From: Saltatorellus ferox
GTDB taxonomy: Bacteria; Planctomycetota; UBA1135; GCA-002686595
Reading direction: 5' to 3'
NCBI GenBank assembly: GCA_007751475.1
Contig: CP036434.1
Coordinates: 1,302,001 to 1,366,000 of the forward strand
DNA length: 64,000 nucleotides
Shown here in pieces: positions 47,255 through 56,084 of the stretch (its first letter is position 1; each line of letters opens with the position of its first letter). The notes under the pieces are model-generated. The model made no database searches. It was not told the DNA's origin and was given only the letters and a program-made list of their open reading frames with translations. The translations under genes and the position numbers were made by a program.

Positions 47255-48554
47255 GGCGCATCAGGGTTCCGTGTGGGTAGGCGCCGGTGCCAGGTAGAAT
47301 GGGCGCATGAACTTCGAAGAGGCGCTGCATGAGATTCTGTCATTGCCAAGTCCCTGGGAGATCATGCACGTGGAGCTGATCAAGGACGAGCGGCTCGTGG
47401 AGGTGCAGGTCCGGCACCAAGGTGAAGAGTTGCACTGCCCTGAGTGCGGCGCACCGTCTCCAGGGTACGACTCCCGGAACCGGCGCTGGCGCCATCTGGA
47501 TCTCTGCGAGTACCAGACGAGCATCGTCTGTGATGTTCCGAGAGTGGAGTGCGTTGAGCACGGCGTCAAGCAGCTGCTGGTTCCTTGGGCCGAGGTCTCT
47601 GCACGCTTCACGGCCAGGTTCGAGTGCCACGTGATCGACCTGCTTCTGATCACGCCCATGAGTGCGACCGCTAAGCTCCTTGGGCTGAGCTGGGATCAAG
47701 TCGCAGGGATTCAGGCGCGCGCTGTGAAGCGAGGTCTGGAGCGGCGGGGAGACGTGAGTCCCAAGTGGATCGGAATCGATGAGACATCCTTCCAGAAGCG
47801 GCATGAGTACGTCAGCTGCGTCTCTGACCTGCTCACGAGCAAGGTGATCTACGTCGCCGATGGCCATGGGCAGGACTCCATTCAGCCATTCTTCGATGGA
47901 TTGAGCCCCGCCCAGCTCGCAGGCATCGAGGTCTGCGCGATGGACATGCACGACCCCTTCATCAACGTGGCGGCGGTCGCGTTGCCGAACTGGGAGGAGG
48001 CGCTCTGCTTCGATCGGTTCCACGCCGCTCAGCTCTTCGGTCGCGCCGTCGACGAAGTCAGGCGTGCCGAGAACAAGGTCCTCATCGCGGCTGGAGATGA
48101 CTCGCTGAAGAAGACCAAGTTCCACTGGCTCAAGAGCCTGAAGACCATGTCGAAGCGGATGAAGCGGGAGTTCAAGGCGTTGCAGGCGCTGTCGCTCGAC
48201 GTTGCGAAGGCTTGGGCGATCAAGGAGATGGCCTCGAAGCTGTGGCACTACAAGTCCAGGACGTGGGCCAAGAAGGCGTGGCTACAGCTCTGCGACTGGG
48301 CAGACGAGACGGGCCTTGCGCCCATGCAGAGAGTGGCCCGGACCATCCGCCTCTACTGGATCGGCATCGTCAATGCCGTCGTCCATGGCGCCTCGAACGC
48401 AGCGTCCGAGAGCATCAACAGCCGAATCCAGAGGCTCAAGGGGCGGGCGAATGGCTACCGCAACCGGGACCGCTTCCGTGACGCGATCATGTTCCACCTT
48501 GGTGGCCTCGACCTCTACCCGCGGCTGGCTACCCACACGGAACCCTGATGCGCC
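47255..48554 (+). mobile_element. ISL3-family insertion sequence (1300 bp)
   Basis: Perfect 26-bp terminal inverted repeats at 47255-47280 and 48529-48554 (outer ends GGCGCATCAGGGTTCC) enclose one transposase gene. The flanking 8-mers (TTTTGGGT left, GAAAATTT right) do not match, so the 8-bp target duplication usual for ISL3 is absent. Its insertion site has since been rearranged, or one end was moved by recombination. Confidence 0.9.
47307..48548 (+). CDS. tnp: ISL3-family transposase
   Basis: A 413-aa DDE transposase. The zinc-ribbon zf-ISL3 at the N-terminus reads LHCPECGAPSPGYDSR with a second Cys pair near VECVEHG. The catalytic core has WIGIDETSFQKRHEY (first Asp), VCAMDMHDPFINVA (second Asp) and ASNAASESINSRIQ (Glu). 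The length is typical and the frame is intact, so it should be active. The stop codon lies inside the right inverted repeat. Confidence 0.9.
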   Translation: MNFEEALHEILSLPSPWEIMHVELIKDERLVEVQVRHQGEELHCPECGAPSPGYDSRNRRWRHLDLCEYQTSIVCDVPRVECVEHGVKQLLVPWAEVSARFTARFECHVIDLLLITPMSATAKLLGLSWDQVAGIQARAVKRGLERRGDVSPKWIGIDETSFQKRHEYVSCVSDLLTSKVIYVADGHGQDSIQPFFDGLSPAQLAGIEVCAMDMHDPFINVAAVALPNWEEALCFDRFHAAQLFGRAVDEVRRAENKVLIAAGDDSLKKTKFHWLKSLKTMSKRMKREFKALQALSLDVAKAWAIKEMASKLWHYKSRTWAKKAWLQLCDWADETGLAPMQRVARTIRLYWIGIVNAVVHGASNAASESINSRIQRLKGRANGYRNRDRFRDAIMFHLGGLDLYPRLATHTEP

Positions 48555-49297
48555 GAAAATTTCCACCAGATAAATGGCGGCCAAGCCGCTCCCCCTACGT
48601 TGGAAGGGAGAGGCACGGGTCCATTCGGACCGTCGCCGTATCCTGTCTCTTGGAGCCATCTCCCTCCGGCGTCGAGCTCAAGGACGACATGGCTTCCCCA
48701 TCCCCTCCTTCTCCTATTCGTCCCTCATGCGGACTCATCGTCTCCAAGTGCTACTCCGCTCTTGGGCTCCAAGTCGGGTTCAGGTGCGTCCGAGATTAAT
48801 CTGAAGGCTGAGACGGCTTCGGGCACCGCGCCTCGATTGCTGTCCGTGGCCGAGCTTCAGCAGCTCGGGAGGCGGTTCGTCGGAAGCAGCCTTTGCTCAG
48901 TTCGCTCTAGAACTTCTTGTGCGATCAGAGCGCTGCCTAGATGAACCCGGTGGCTGGCGTGAAGCGACTCGCGGCCAGCAACAACTGAGGCAAGGCGCTA
49001 GTGCTGTCGGATGAGCAGGCTTGTAGGCAGCTTCAGGGCCCCCCATCGGCATGAAACTCAAGACTGCGCGATTGGGGATCCTTTTGGCCTCTCTGTTTCA
49101 CGCGTTGCGGCATACGGGGCTCGGCATAGATGGTTGGGCCGCTGCGCGAGCGGAGAGAAGTCCCCTACGCACGAGTCGAAGGCGCTCGAGTATCAGGCAG
49201 CGACGGCCACTCTTCTGAGGAAACCCTCACTGACACGCTTACGCCGCGACGAGCCTGCGTCCTCCAAGGCGCATCTGTTGCACGACGCCTTTGTCAG
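48555..49297. other. 743-bp stretch without a recognisable gene
   Basis: Right flank of the ISL3 element. Several short open frames exist on both strands, but none has a ribosome site together with protein-like composition. A short plus-strand stretch near 48810-48900 (ASEINLKAETASG then LLSVAELQQLGRRF) looks protein-like and may be a gene remnant. I see no repeat, hairpin or RNA gene that I can support. Confidence 0.4.
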
Positions 49298-50881
49298 CTA
49301 TTGCGAGAAAATGACGTCCGGGAAACTGACGTCGTTCGTGGATACCTTGAAGCGCGAGTTCTCCCCAGTGGATGCCATAAATCTCTCTTCCTTTAGGAAG
49401 TCCGAGTATGAGCTTACTTGCGTGATGATCGGTATCCAACCGTCTCCGTATAGTCCTCCAGTTACCTGTCGGCTTACGGTGTATGTGACGGAGGTGTCTT
49501 CAATCTTCTCCAGCTCGTATTCTGATATCACCTCATGTGCACGTTCTAGGAATACCGGCTCGGAGTCAGAGAAGGTAACCGTTGAATTCCCGGCTGTATT
49601 GAGTTCAATGACTTTGACTTCGAGATCGCTGTGCCTCAGCAAGGCGATCTCAGATTCAACGTTAAGCCCGAAGATGGTAAGGCTACCCTCTGACTGAAAG
49701 GAGAATATCCCGCTGTGTTTAAATGGGTCAGATTTTAGGCGACTAAAGCTCCCCTTCCCCTTGCGGTAGAATGTCGCGTAGTCGGCATTTTTACCGAGAA
49801 TTGGAACGGTGATTGGTATGTCGCGAGAGATCTGGAGATCCACGCGCTCCTGGCTAGGCATTCCACTGTTGATTGAGCAAGCTGTGTCGCTTAGCTCGGT
49901 CGACCATCCATTCCCAAAGGCAATGAATCGGTACTCCCCGTCCTTCGCGGTATCAGTTGCCCACCAAAGCTTTGAATCCGAAACTGACCCGATCATGCGA
50001 GATCGCCGCGACTTCGTCTCAAGATAAAAAACGCTGCCCGTGAGATCGTCGATTGAGTCAATGTTGATGTTTATGCCATCGATTCCGCTTAGGCTAATCT
50101 GTATATTGCTTGGGTGGATGAACGTCGGCTCCGTGTAGTCGAATGGATCGCCTGAAACACCGTCTGCGTCGAATAGAAGTATGCAACGGTATTCCGAGCC
50201 CTTGTGGAGTGAGGCGATTGATGCCGTTTCACCTGTGTCGTATCGGGAGATTTTTTCGACGGAATCTCCATGACTAAGTGCTCCGCGGTGGTGCAGGGAT
50301 TGGCCGTCGAGATAGAGCCTGTGTTTGTTGAGCGGAGCGATTACGACTTCATTTGGCTTCATGCCGGTTAATTCGGATAACCCTACCAGCTCAACGGATG
50401 AGGTGTCCAGTTTGCGAAGGCCTGTAAGTTCGGGTGGCAAAACTCTCGATGTATCTACTAGGAATGACGGGCCGCGAAGCTGCCGCATAAGCGCCCACTT
50501 GTTCTCACTGAAGATTTGTTTCCCTTCAATTGATTTCGATGGAAACCATGAAGAACCAATGCTTAGCGTACCGGGCCGGCCTTCGTTATAGTCAGTGGAG
50601 TCCAAGGAGCGAATCTCCAGAGATAGTCCAGTTGCCTGACCGGTGGAGTGTTTGGGCGGATGGTCTGTTGCACCTGGAGAGGGGTTCACTTTTTGTCTTT
50701 CCCCAGAGTGTGCACTAGCTTTTACGACTTGACCTTCATGGAGAGGTGCGCTCATGTCGGCATTGCCAGAGTCATGAATTCCGTCTATCGGCGTGACGGA
50801 ATCGCTAGCTAATTGGCTCCATGAATAGGCCATAATGACTATTACGGCTAGGCCGATAACTAGGCGATTAGTTTTCTTCAT
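49298..50881 (-). CDS. Unrecognised secreted or anchored 527-aa protein, AT-richer than its surroundings
   Basis: From ATG 50881 an N-terminal hydrophobic helix (LVIGLAVIVIMAYSW, residues 7-21) serves as signal peptide or anchor. Then comes a Ser/Gly-rich linker and a long beta-rich body (ISLSGIDGININIDSIDD, SVFYLETKSRR, EYRFIAFGNGW, GSLTIFGLNVESEIALL). I recognise no domain. Codon use is clearly different from the core genes, with many A/T third positions, suggesting recent transfer. It lies 88 bp downstream of a small secreted-protein gene in the same direction; the two probably form an operon. Confidence 0.7.
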   Translation of the reverse strand: MKKTNRLVIGLAVIVIMAYSWSQLASDSVTPIDGIHDSGNADMSAPLHEGQVVKASAHSGERQKVNPSPGATDHPPKHSTGQATGLSLEIRSLDSTDYNEGRPGTLSIGSSWFPSKSIEGKQIFSENKWALMRQLRGPSFLVDTSRVLPPELTGLRKLDTSSVELVGLSELTGMKPNEVVIAPLNKHRLYLDGQSLHHRGALSHGDSVEKISRYDTGETASIASLHKGSEYRCILLFDADGVSGDPFDYTEPTFIHPSNIQISLSGIDGININIDSIDDLTGSVFYLETKSRRSRMIGSVSDSKLWWATDTAKDGEYRFIAFGNGWSTELSDTACSINSGMPSQERVDLQISRDIPITVPILGKNADYATFYRKGKGSFSRLKSDPFKHSGIFSFQSEGSLTIFGLNVESEIALLRHSDLEVKVIELNTAGNSTVTFSDSEPVFLERAHEVISEYELEKIEDTSVTYTVSRQVTGGLYGDGWIPIITQVSSYSDFLKEERFMASTGENSRFKVSTNDVSFPDVIFSQ

Positions 50882-50969
50882 GATTTAGACGAAATGTGTA
50901 AATGAACGCGGCGCGCGCTGCGGGGGAATTGCAGCGAGCGCCCAAGGACTTTCACGGACTAGTGTCGCT

Positions 50970-51350
50970 CTAGAGAGGTCCTGCGGGCCCGGTAGGGTTT
51001 GCCACAGCATCAGACCAAACGCCATCCCCATCGTTGCAACCTGGACTGTTGTTGCCAGTCCAGGAGTATGCGATGTGGACCGATTTCTTCGGCTGATTTG
51101 ACTTGAAGCTAATGACGGCTTCGCCTGCGGCGTTCGTCGAGACAGTGTAGTCCTGAGGGTCACGCAACGGAGTCGAAGAGCCGTCCCTTGTGATGGAGTC
51201 GATCTGGCCTCCGTCCATGTCGATCGTGAGGGTGTCGTTCAGTGTGCTGCCGTTCTCCGATGACTCGATGTTGCCATTCCCTAGAACCGTTGCTGCGAGG
51301 GCGGTGGCAGTCAGGAGGAGAGCGGTAGAGAGTGAAGTTGCGAGTTTCAT
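50970..51350 (-). CDS. Small secreted protein, unknown
   Basis: Start ATG 51350 is chosen because it gives a clean signal peptide (KLATSLSTALLLTATALAATV); an upstream in-frame start only adds unrelated sequence. The 126-aa product contains NGSTLNDTLTIDMDGGQIDS and AGEAVISFKSNQPKKSVHIAYSW, then a Cys/Gly/Asn-rich tail (GNNSPGCNDGDGVW). It looks beta-rich and extracellular. First gene of a two-gene unit with the 527-aa protein. Not recognised. Confidence 0.6.
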   Translation of the reverse strand: MKLATSLSTALLLTATALAATVLGNGNIESSENGSTLNDTLTIDMDGGQIDSITRDGSSTPLRDPQDYTVSTNAAGEAVISFKSNQPKKSVHIAYSWTGNNSPGCNDGDGVWSDAVANPTGPAGPL

Positions 51351-51472
51351 GATAGTTCTCTGTTCAGTTTTGGCGTGCGTAACCGCCGAGAAGGTATTTA
51401 GCGGCGATTGAGGTGTAGTCACGTTTGAGTTACTCAGGGTGACCGTGATCTAGACGCATTGTCTAGGCCTTG

Positions 51473-51481
51473 ATTATACCA
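51473..51481 (-). promoter_or_regulatory. Candidate extended -10 promoter for the two-gene AT-rich operon
   Basis: On the minus strand TGGTATAAT is a perfect extended -10 box about 120 bp upstream of the small secreted-protein start. No good -35 hexamer is visible, which extended -10 promoters can do without. The remaining part of the 408-bp gap (51351-51758) shows nothing else I can name. Confidence 0.4.
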
Positions 51482-51758
51482 TTGCACAATGGGCAGCCGT
51501 GGCTCTGGTGAGGCAACCGTGAAGAAGGAGTAAATCTATCGCGGTATGCAACCGCAATTCACCGCTCTAGAAATCGAATTTCCTTTGTGCGGTTCGAATA
51601 GCACATTATGTAAGGATATTGAAAGGCCCTCTTTCTCTGTGCTGGGAGTCACCGTGTAGTCCTTAGACCCTTAACCGATCGCCCGTTTTGCACATGTCAA
51701 GGGCAGGGTGATGTAGCAAAGCCGCGCGACCAGCGCTGGAGCGTTTGGGCACAAGGGG

Positions 51759-53319
51759 GTACGCGTTCAGGGGCCTGAATCCCGCTTTTTGGGGGGCTGA
51801 GTGGGGTCCACGGCGATGCCCGAGGGCGGCAGAGCCCCGATCCTACTTGAGGAGCGCCGGAGCCGCAGCCCCCGCAAGAACGTGATGAGCCACGTCGAGG
51901 ACGAAGTCACGAAGGCTCCGCCCTGTCAGCTTCAACGTCGCCGACGCTGTCTGCATTCGCTCGACGAAGCGGCTCCCTCGATCGCTCTGACTGCCCAAGC
52001 TTGTCTTCCGGAGAATGACTCCCGGCCTCACCGTGCGCTCAACCACATTGTTGGTCGGCTCGATGCCTTCGTGATGGATGAAGGTCCACATCGACGGCTC
52101 GGTTCGAAGAATCCCGCGGCACATCGCAGGTGTCTCGTGCCCTCGATTGAGGGCCCCCTCGTCGAGCAGCTTGAGGACTCGTGTTCGCAACGGCTGCGAC
52201 CATCGTCGCAGTTCGGCCCGACTGATCCTTTCCGATTCGTCCTCGCTTCGGTGCCGGTGCCACAATCGGAAGATGTCATTCATGGCCAAGAGGAGACCAT
52301 CGCTGATCCAGCGGAGTTCCTTCTCTCCTTCAGCCATTCGTTGGAAGTCGCGGAGCAAATGAGCGAGGCAGACCTGGCGCTGGTCCAAGCCGACGAAGGA
52401 GTAGCCCGCGTACCTGTCGCTGATGAGGATGCCGGTGGGCTCTTCGCCGATCAACTCCTTGGCAACCTCAGCTCGGCGCGAGTCGCGGATCAGGAAGCAA
52501 ACGGCGGTCTGTCCGACAGCAGCCCAGAGCCACGCGAGCTTCCCTTCTTGGCGCCATGTGGTCTCATCGAGGTGTTTGGTTGGCGACTCCTGCACGGCGG
52601 CGAGAGCCTCAGTGTGAGCATCTTCGAGCCCGTTGGTCATCCGTCGCTCGATGTTAGAGATCGCTCCAAGCGAGATCTCGACCCCATGGGCATCCGCGAT
52701 GTAGCGCTGGATGTTGCGGCGCGACATCCGGTATTCTCCGCTCAGGAGCACGACCAGCGCCGACAGGTTCGGCCCGAACGAGCTTGGGTGAACTCCCGCA
52801 GGGAGGCTGGCGCGCTCCGTGGAGCCGCAGCCTGTGCACTGACTCACATGGAGGAGCCACTCATCGATCCTGGGCTTGACCGGCGGGATGTCGATGACCT
52901 GATGATGAAGCGGTGTCGCTCCGGTCCTCACCATCCGAGAGCTGCACTTTCTGCAGCTCTCGAGCAGGACGTCGTTCGACTGGTTCACGTCCTCGGGCGG
53001 CGCGGGCTTGCGCTGCACACCCTTGTGGCCAGGCTGGCCGCCGCGCTTCTTACCGGAGGGCTTCTTCTTCGAGAAGCGCTTAGTCCATGGGCCATCCGTG
53101 GAGGGCGGCTTGCTCGAGGTACGGGACGTCTTGGGCTTGCGGGCCTTGAGGCGCTCTACCTCGCCACTCAGCTTCTCGACCACCTTCCGCAACGCCTGCA
53201 GCTCAGCTGCAAGCGAGGTACACGAAGGGCAATCCGGATCGGGTTCAAGCTGCGCGGCCACCTTCTTGCCATCGGTACTCGAGCCCCCGAACTGGCCACC
53301 TACCCCCGTGAACGCTTAC
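51759..53319 (-). mobile_element. IS66-family insertion sequence, single-gene (ISBst12-like) type
   Basis: The ends match as imperfect inverted repeats starting GTACGCGTTCAGGGG (51759) and, on the other strand, GTAAGCGTTCACGGGGG (53319), typical of IS66 ends. Only the large transposase is present; the tnpA and tnpB accessory genes of classical IS66 are missing, as in the ISBst12 subgroup. Flanking 8-mers (ACAAGGGG and GGAAGTAC) do not form a target duplication. Confidence 0.75.
51843..53261 (-). CDS. tnpC: IS66-family transposase
   Basis: A 472-aa protein from GTG 53261. The N-terminus has the leucine-zipper and SSKPPSTDGPW region, KKRGGQPGHKG, and a zinc-finger segment (ESCRKCSS, SQCTGCGS). 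The DDE core shows KHLDETTWRQEGKLAWLW (first Asp), ILISDRYAGYSFV (second Asp) and GIEPTNNVVERTVRP (Glu). The length is close to the usual 500 aa and no disruption is seen, so it is probably functional. Confidence 0.9.
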   Translation of the reverse strand: MAAQLEPDPDCPSCTSLAAELQALRKVVEKLSGEVERLKARKPKTSRTSSKPPSTDGPWTKRFSKKKPSGKKRGGQPGHKGVQRKPAPPEDVNQSNDVLLESCRKCSSRMVRTGATPLHHQVIDIPPVKPRIDEWLLHVSQCTGCGSTERASLPAGVHPSSFGPNLSALVVLLSGEYRMSRRNIQRYIADAHGVEISLGAISNIERRMTNGLEDAHTEALAAVQESPTKHLDETTWRQEGKLAWLWAAVGQTAVCFLIRDSRRAEVAKELIGEEPTGILISDRYAGYSFVGLDQRQVCLAHLLRDFQRMAEGEKELRWISDGLLLAMNDIFRLWHRHRSEDESERISRAELRRWSQPLRTRVLKLLDEGALNRGHETPAMCRGILRTEPSMWTFIHHEGIEPTNNVVERTVRPGVILRKTSLGSQSDRGSRFVERMQTASATLKLTGRSLRDFVLDVAHHVLAGAAAPALLK

Positions 53320-53469
53320 GGAAGTACGAGCACAGCTCCCTTGTCATCGATCACGAGGAACGCGCTGACTATACGCGGCAAAACGGGCGACGCTGGGCAT
53401 CCGGATGCTTAGCGCACAACCGATGTGGCGGTCACTGATCAGCTCGCCTGTCTAGCTATGGACAGCTGG

Positions 53470-53700
53470 CTAGCTGGTTGGCCGGATCTGCTTGAGGGCT
53501 CGCAGCAGAAACCTTGCAAGCTCATCTTCGTACTCTGCTGTAGCTATGGGATTGCCATGCGGTGGCCGCTGGAGCTGTGGTGCTTTCGATCTCAGTGCCT
53601 CGAGGTCTTCGCCCGCCTGTAGAGCAAGGGACCAAAGCGCTCGAGTGAGGTGGCTAACGGAGACGTTGCACTGGGTGAGCTCGCCGACCTTGCGCCGCAT
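53470..53700 (-). pseudogene. Gene fragment cut by IS91-like copy 2
   Basis: The minus-strand frame reads RRKVGELTQCNVSVSHLTRA and then WSLALQAGEDLEALRSK, ending DELARFLLRALKQIRPTS. Composition looks like a genuine helical protein of plasmid or conjugative-element type. Its apparent ATG lies at the boundary with the IS91-like copy starting at 53701, so the true N-terminus is probably lost. Identity not recognised. Confidence 0.4.
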
Positions 53701-55141
53701 CGGTCCGGCTGGACATCGGCGCCGTGAACTCGACGCAGCGTTTTGAATCCTCGTTGGGGCTCAATGTTCACTTCCACTCCCTCTACCTGGACGGTGTGTA
53801 CGTCACGCGCAGCGCTTTCGAGTCTCCCGTCTTTCTGCCCGCGGATCCTTTGACGTCGGCGGAGGTCGCACGTGTGCACGGTGACGCGATCGAGCGCATC
53901 CGTCGGGTGCTGAAGCGCTACTCCCTCGACCCGATCGCACTCGGTCTGCCCCTACGCAAAGGCGACGACCCCCCTTGGGAGTACGCGGACGCGGGCGCTG
54001 ATGAGCAGCCGCTTCTCGATTTTGGCGACGCGCGTGATGATGCGTTCTTTCCGGCCCTGAAGGCTGCCTCGGTGAAGTCACTGGTGCCTTTCGGTCCTGG
54101 TGCTGGGCAGCCGCTGAAGCGCCTCATCGACCCTGATCTCGGCCTTGCGTTCCAGTCGTCGGGTTGGGGAGGTCAGTACGTGCCGCCTCCACTGGTGGTG
54201 AACGCTGACGGGTTCTCGTTGCATGCGGCGACGCTGATCCGGAAGGGTCAGCGGGCGCAGCTGGAGAAGCTCTGCCGCTACGTGACGAGGCCCGCCATCA
54301 GTCTCGAGCGCTTCGAGGTCCGTCCCGATGGCATGGTCTCATGGCTGTTACGTAAGGCCTGGCGTGATGGGACCAAGGGATTCGTCATGACTCCGTACCA
54401 GTTCATGGCTCGACTGGCGGCGCTCGCGCCGCATCCACGCGAGCATCAGTTGACGTATCAGGGAGTGCTGGCCCCGGCCTCATCATTGCGTGATCTGGTG
54501 GTCCCGCGTCCCGTGGTTCGGAAGGAGCCGAAGGATGTGGACGTCGCCGATGAAGACGGCTCGAAGAGTGCGGGGGAGTCGTCGAAGGACCAGAGATACA
54601 TCCGCTGGGCAGATCTCTTGAAGCGGGTTTTTTCGGAGGATGTTCTCCGCTGCCCGCGCTGCCGGGGCCGCAGGCACATGATCTCCGTGATCACAGATCC
54701 GGAGACAGCGCGGAAGGTGTTGGAGGGGGTGAGAGCGGCAGCGAGGAGGTCATCCGATTCGCCCGGTGGGGGAGACCCGTCATCGCCAGGGCCGAGTCGT
54801 TCCCCACCGGCAGAGCTCAAGGTCCGAATACCGATGCCGCCTCGGCAGGGGCGGCTGAACTTCGGGAAGTAGGGCGCTGCGATAGAGCGGCGCGTGGGTC
54901 ACCGGGCTCGGTGACATGAGACCAGCCAGCACTCTTGAGGAGGGTGCTGGCTGAAGGCCGTGGTGAAGCGAACCGGTGGTGCTCGTCGGAGGGGGCGAAA
55001 TCGGGCGAGTTCGGCTCAGCGAAGAGCCCGATGGCCGCTCGGGCGCTCCCGTGTGGCCCGCGAGGATGGGGGTAGCGAAGAATCAGGCCCCAGGCTACGG
55101 TTACCGAGGTGTCGACACCCCGCTTGGAAGTCCTATCCGTC
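53701..55141 (+). mobile_element. IS91-like element, copy 2 (5'-truncated)
   Basis: These 1441 bp match copy 1 (44866-46306) with the same length and no indel seen; the encoded 382 residues are identical. It starts at CGGTCCGGCTGGAC, inside the transposase gene just upstream of the HUH motif, and has the same 3' edge (CCTATCCGTC). Left and right flanks differ from those of copy 1. Near identity implies very recent movement or gene conversion. Confidence 0.85.
53724..54872 (+). pseudogene. IS91-family transposase, N-terminally truncated (copy 2)
   Basis: Encodes residues from VNSTQRFESSLGLNVHFH to the normal C-terminus LNFGK. The HUH motif (HFH) and the C-terminal Cys pair remain, but the N-terminal zinc region and the signature upstream of HUH are gone. 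It has no ribosome site of its own (GTG at 53724 is the first in-frame start). It is probably inactive, though the element could be moved by the copy 1 protein. Confidence 0.85.
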
Positions 55142-55522
55142 GATGAACTCAGGCAGAAGCTTCACTCGATGATGCTCGCTGAGCCGTGGAAGGGGGGCAG
55201 CCCGTTTGCCTCGTACGAGCTCACTAACCTCGGCTCGAACATCCGGAGGGTCAAGGCGCGTATTCACGAGCTGTCGGTCACCGCTGAAGTCGAGCCGCCT
55301 GAGCCGGTCGAAGGAGACGGGTACCGGCTGGAGCACGACCAGCCGACGAACCGGGTGCGGTTCTTCTTTGACGAGAAGCCGAGCGACGCGGTGCGGCAAA
55401 CTTTGAGAGCCAACGGTTTTCGGTGGGCACCGTCAGTGAAGGCTTGGCAGCGCCAGGCGAGCGCGAGCGGACAGGCAGCGGCCGAGCGCGTCAGACAGCA
55501 GCTAGAGCAGCTGCGTAGCTAG
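55142..55522 (+). pseudogene. C-terminal fragment of a plasmid-type protein cut by IS91-like copy 2
   Basis: Directly after the element end the plus strand encodes DELRQKLHSMMLAEPWKGG, then SYELTNLGSNIRRVKARI and, near the end, RFFFDEKPSDAVRQTLRAN followed by GFRWAPSVKAWQRQ. That last pattern is common at the C-terminus of proteins on plasmids and conjugative elements (several with antirestriction or DNA-modification domains). The N-terminal part is missing. The fragment on the other side of copy 2 (53470-53700) may come from the same lost element. Confidence 0.5.
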
Positions 55523-56084
55523 AGGAACTGAAGGCCAACGGCAGCACTGCAAATTACTGCTCCGCTGTCGGGCTCTCGTGGAACGCGAACTGCGGGCGAC
55601 TGTGGCGGTCGGTACTTCGAGCGGAATCAGGCTGTATCGGCCACGCTGAGTAGTGTCAGGGGGGGCGGCTGCGTCAACGCTGGGTTTGAGCCGCAGCAGT
55701 GGATAGCGTCCGCCAGCGAGACGCCTCAAGGCCCGAAATTCGTCCAATTGCAATTTGGGCACAGTCCCGCTTGGGGGCGGCGGAGTGGATATGGGGAATA
55801 TTCCCGATTCTTTAATCTGTAGAAAATGGAGTGGCTATCCAGCGCTGAAAACGGACGTGGGGCGTCTTCCGCGTTGGCGATACAGTGCCGGTACTCACTT
55901 TTTCGTGGTGAGCTTTCACAATTGGTTCCGGTGGGGGGGTATTGCCCAGAACGCCTATGTATAATAAAGGAGCTGCGGCGAGCAAGATCCGAGTTAGCGG
56001 TCCGCCGTGTCGTTGCTTTCTCGCACCGCGCCAGTTCCTTTGCCCACGGAACTCGGTTGCTCCGTTCTGCCTGGGCAACACATC
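55523..56084. other. 562-bp gap before the beta-helix gene, with a possible promoter
   Basis: No gene recognised. On the minus strand a GTG-started stretch near 55762 (PKLQLDEFRALRRLAGGRY) looks protein-like but soon degenerates. Near the right edge, TATAAT at 55960-55965 within an AT-rich patch could be a -10 box for the gene starting at 56085; no convincing -35 is seen. Confidence 0.35.

Noticed and set aside
46261..55141. CRISPR-like array from the repeated 46-bp sequence
   Set aside because: Copies are few, unevenly spaced by hundreds to thousands of bases, and each is the end of an IS91-like element.
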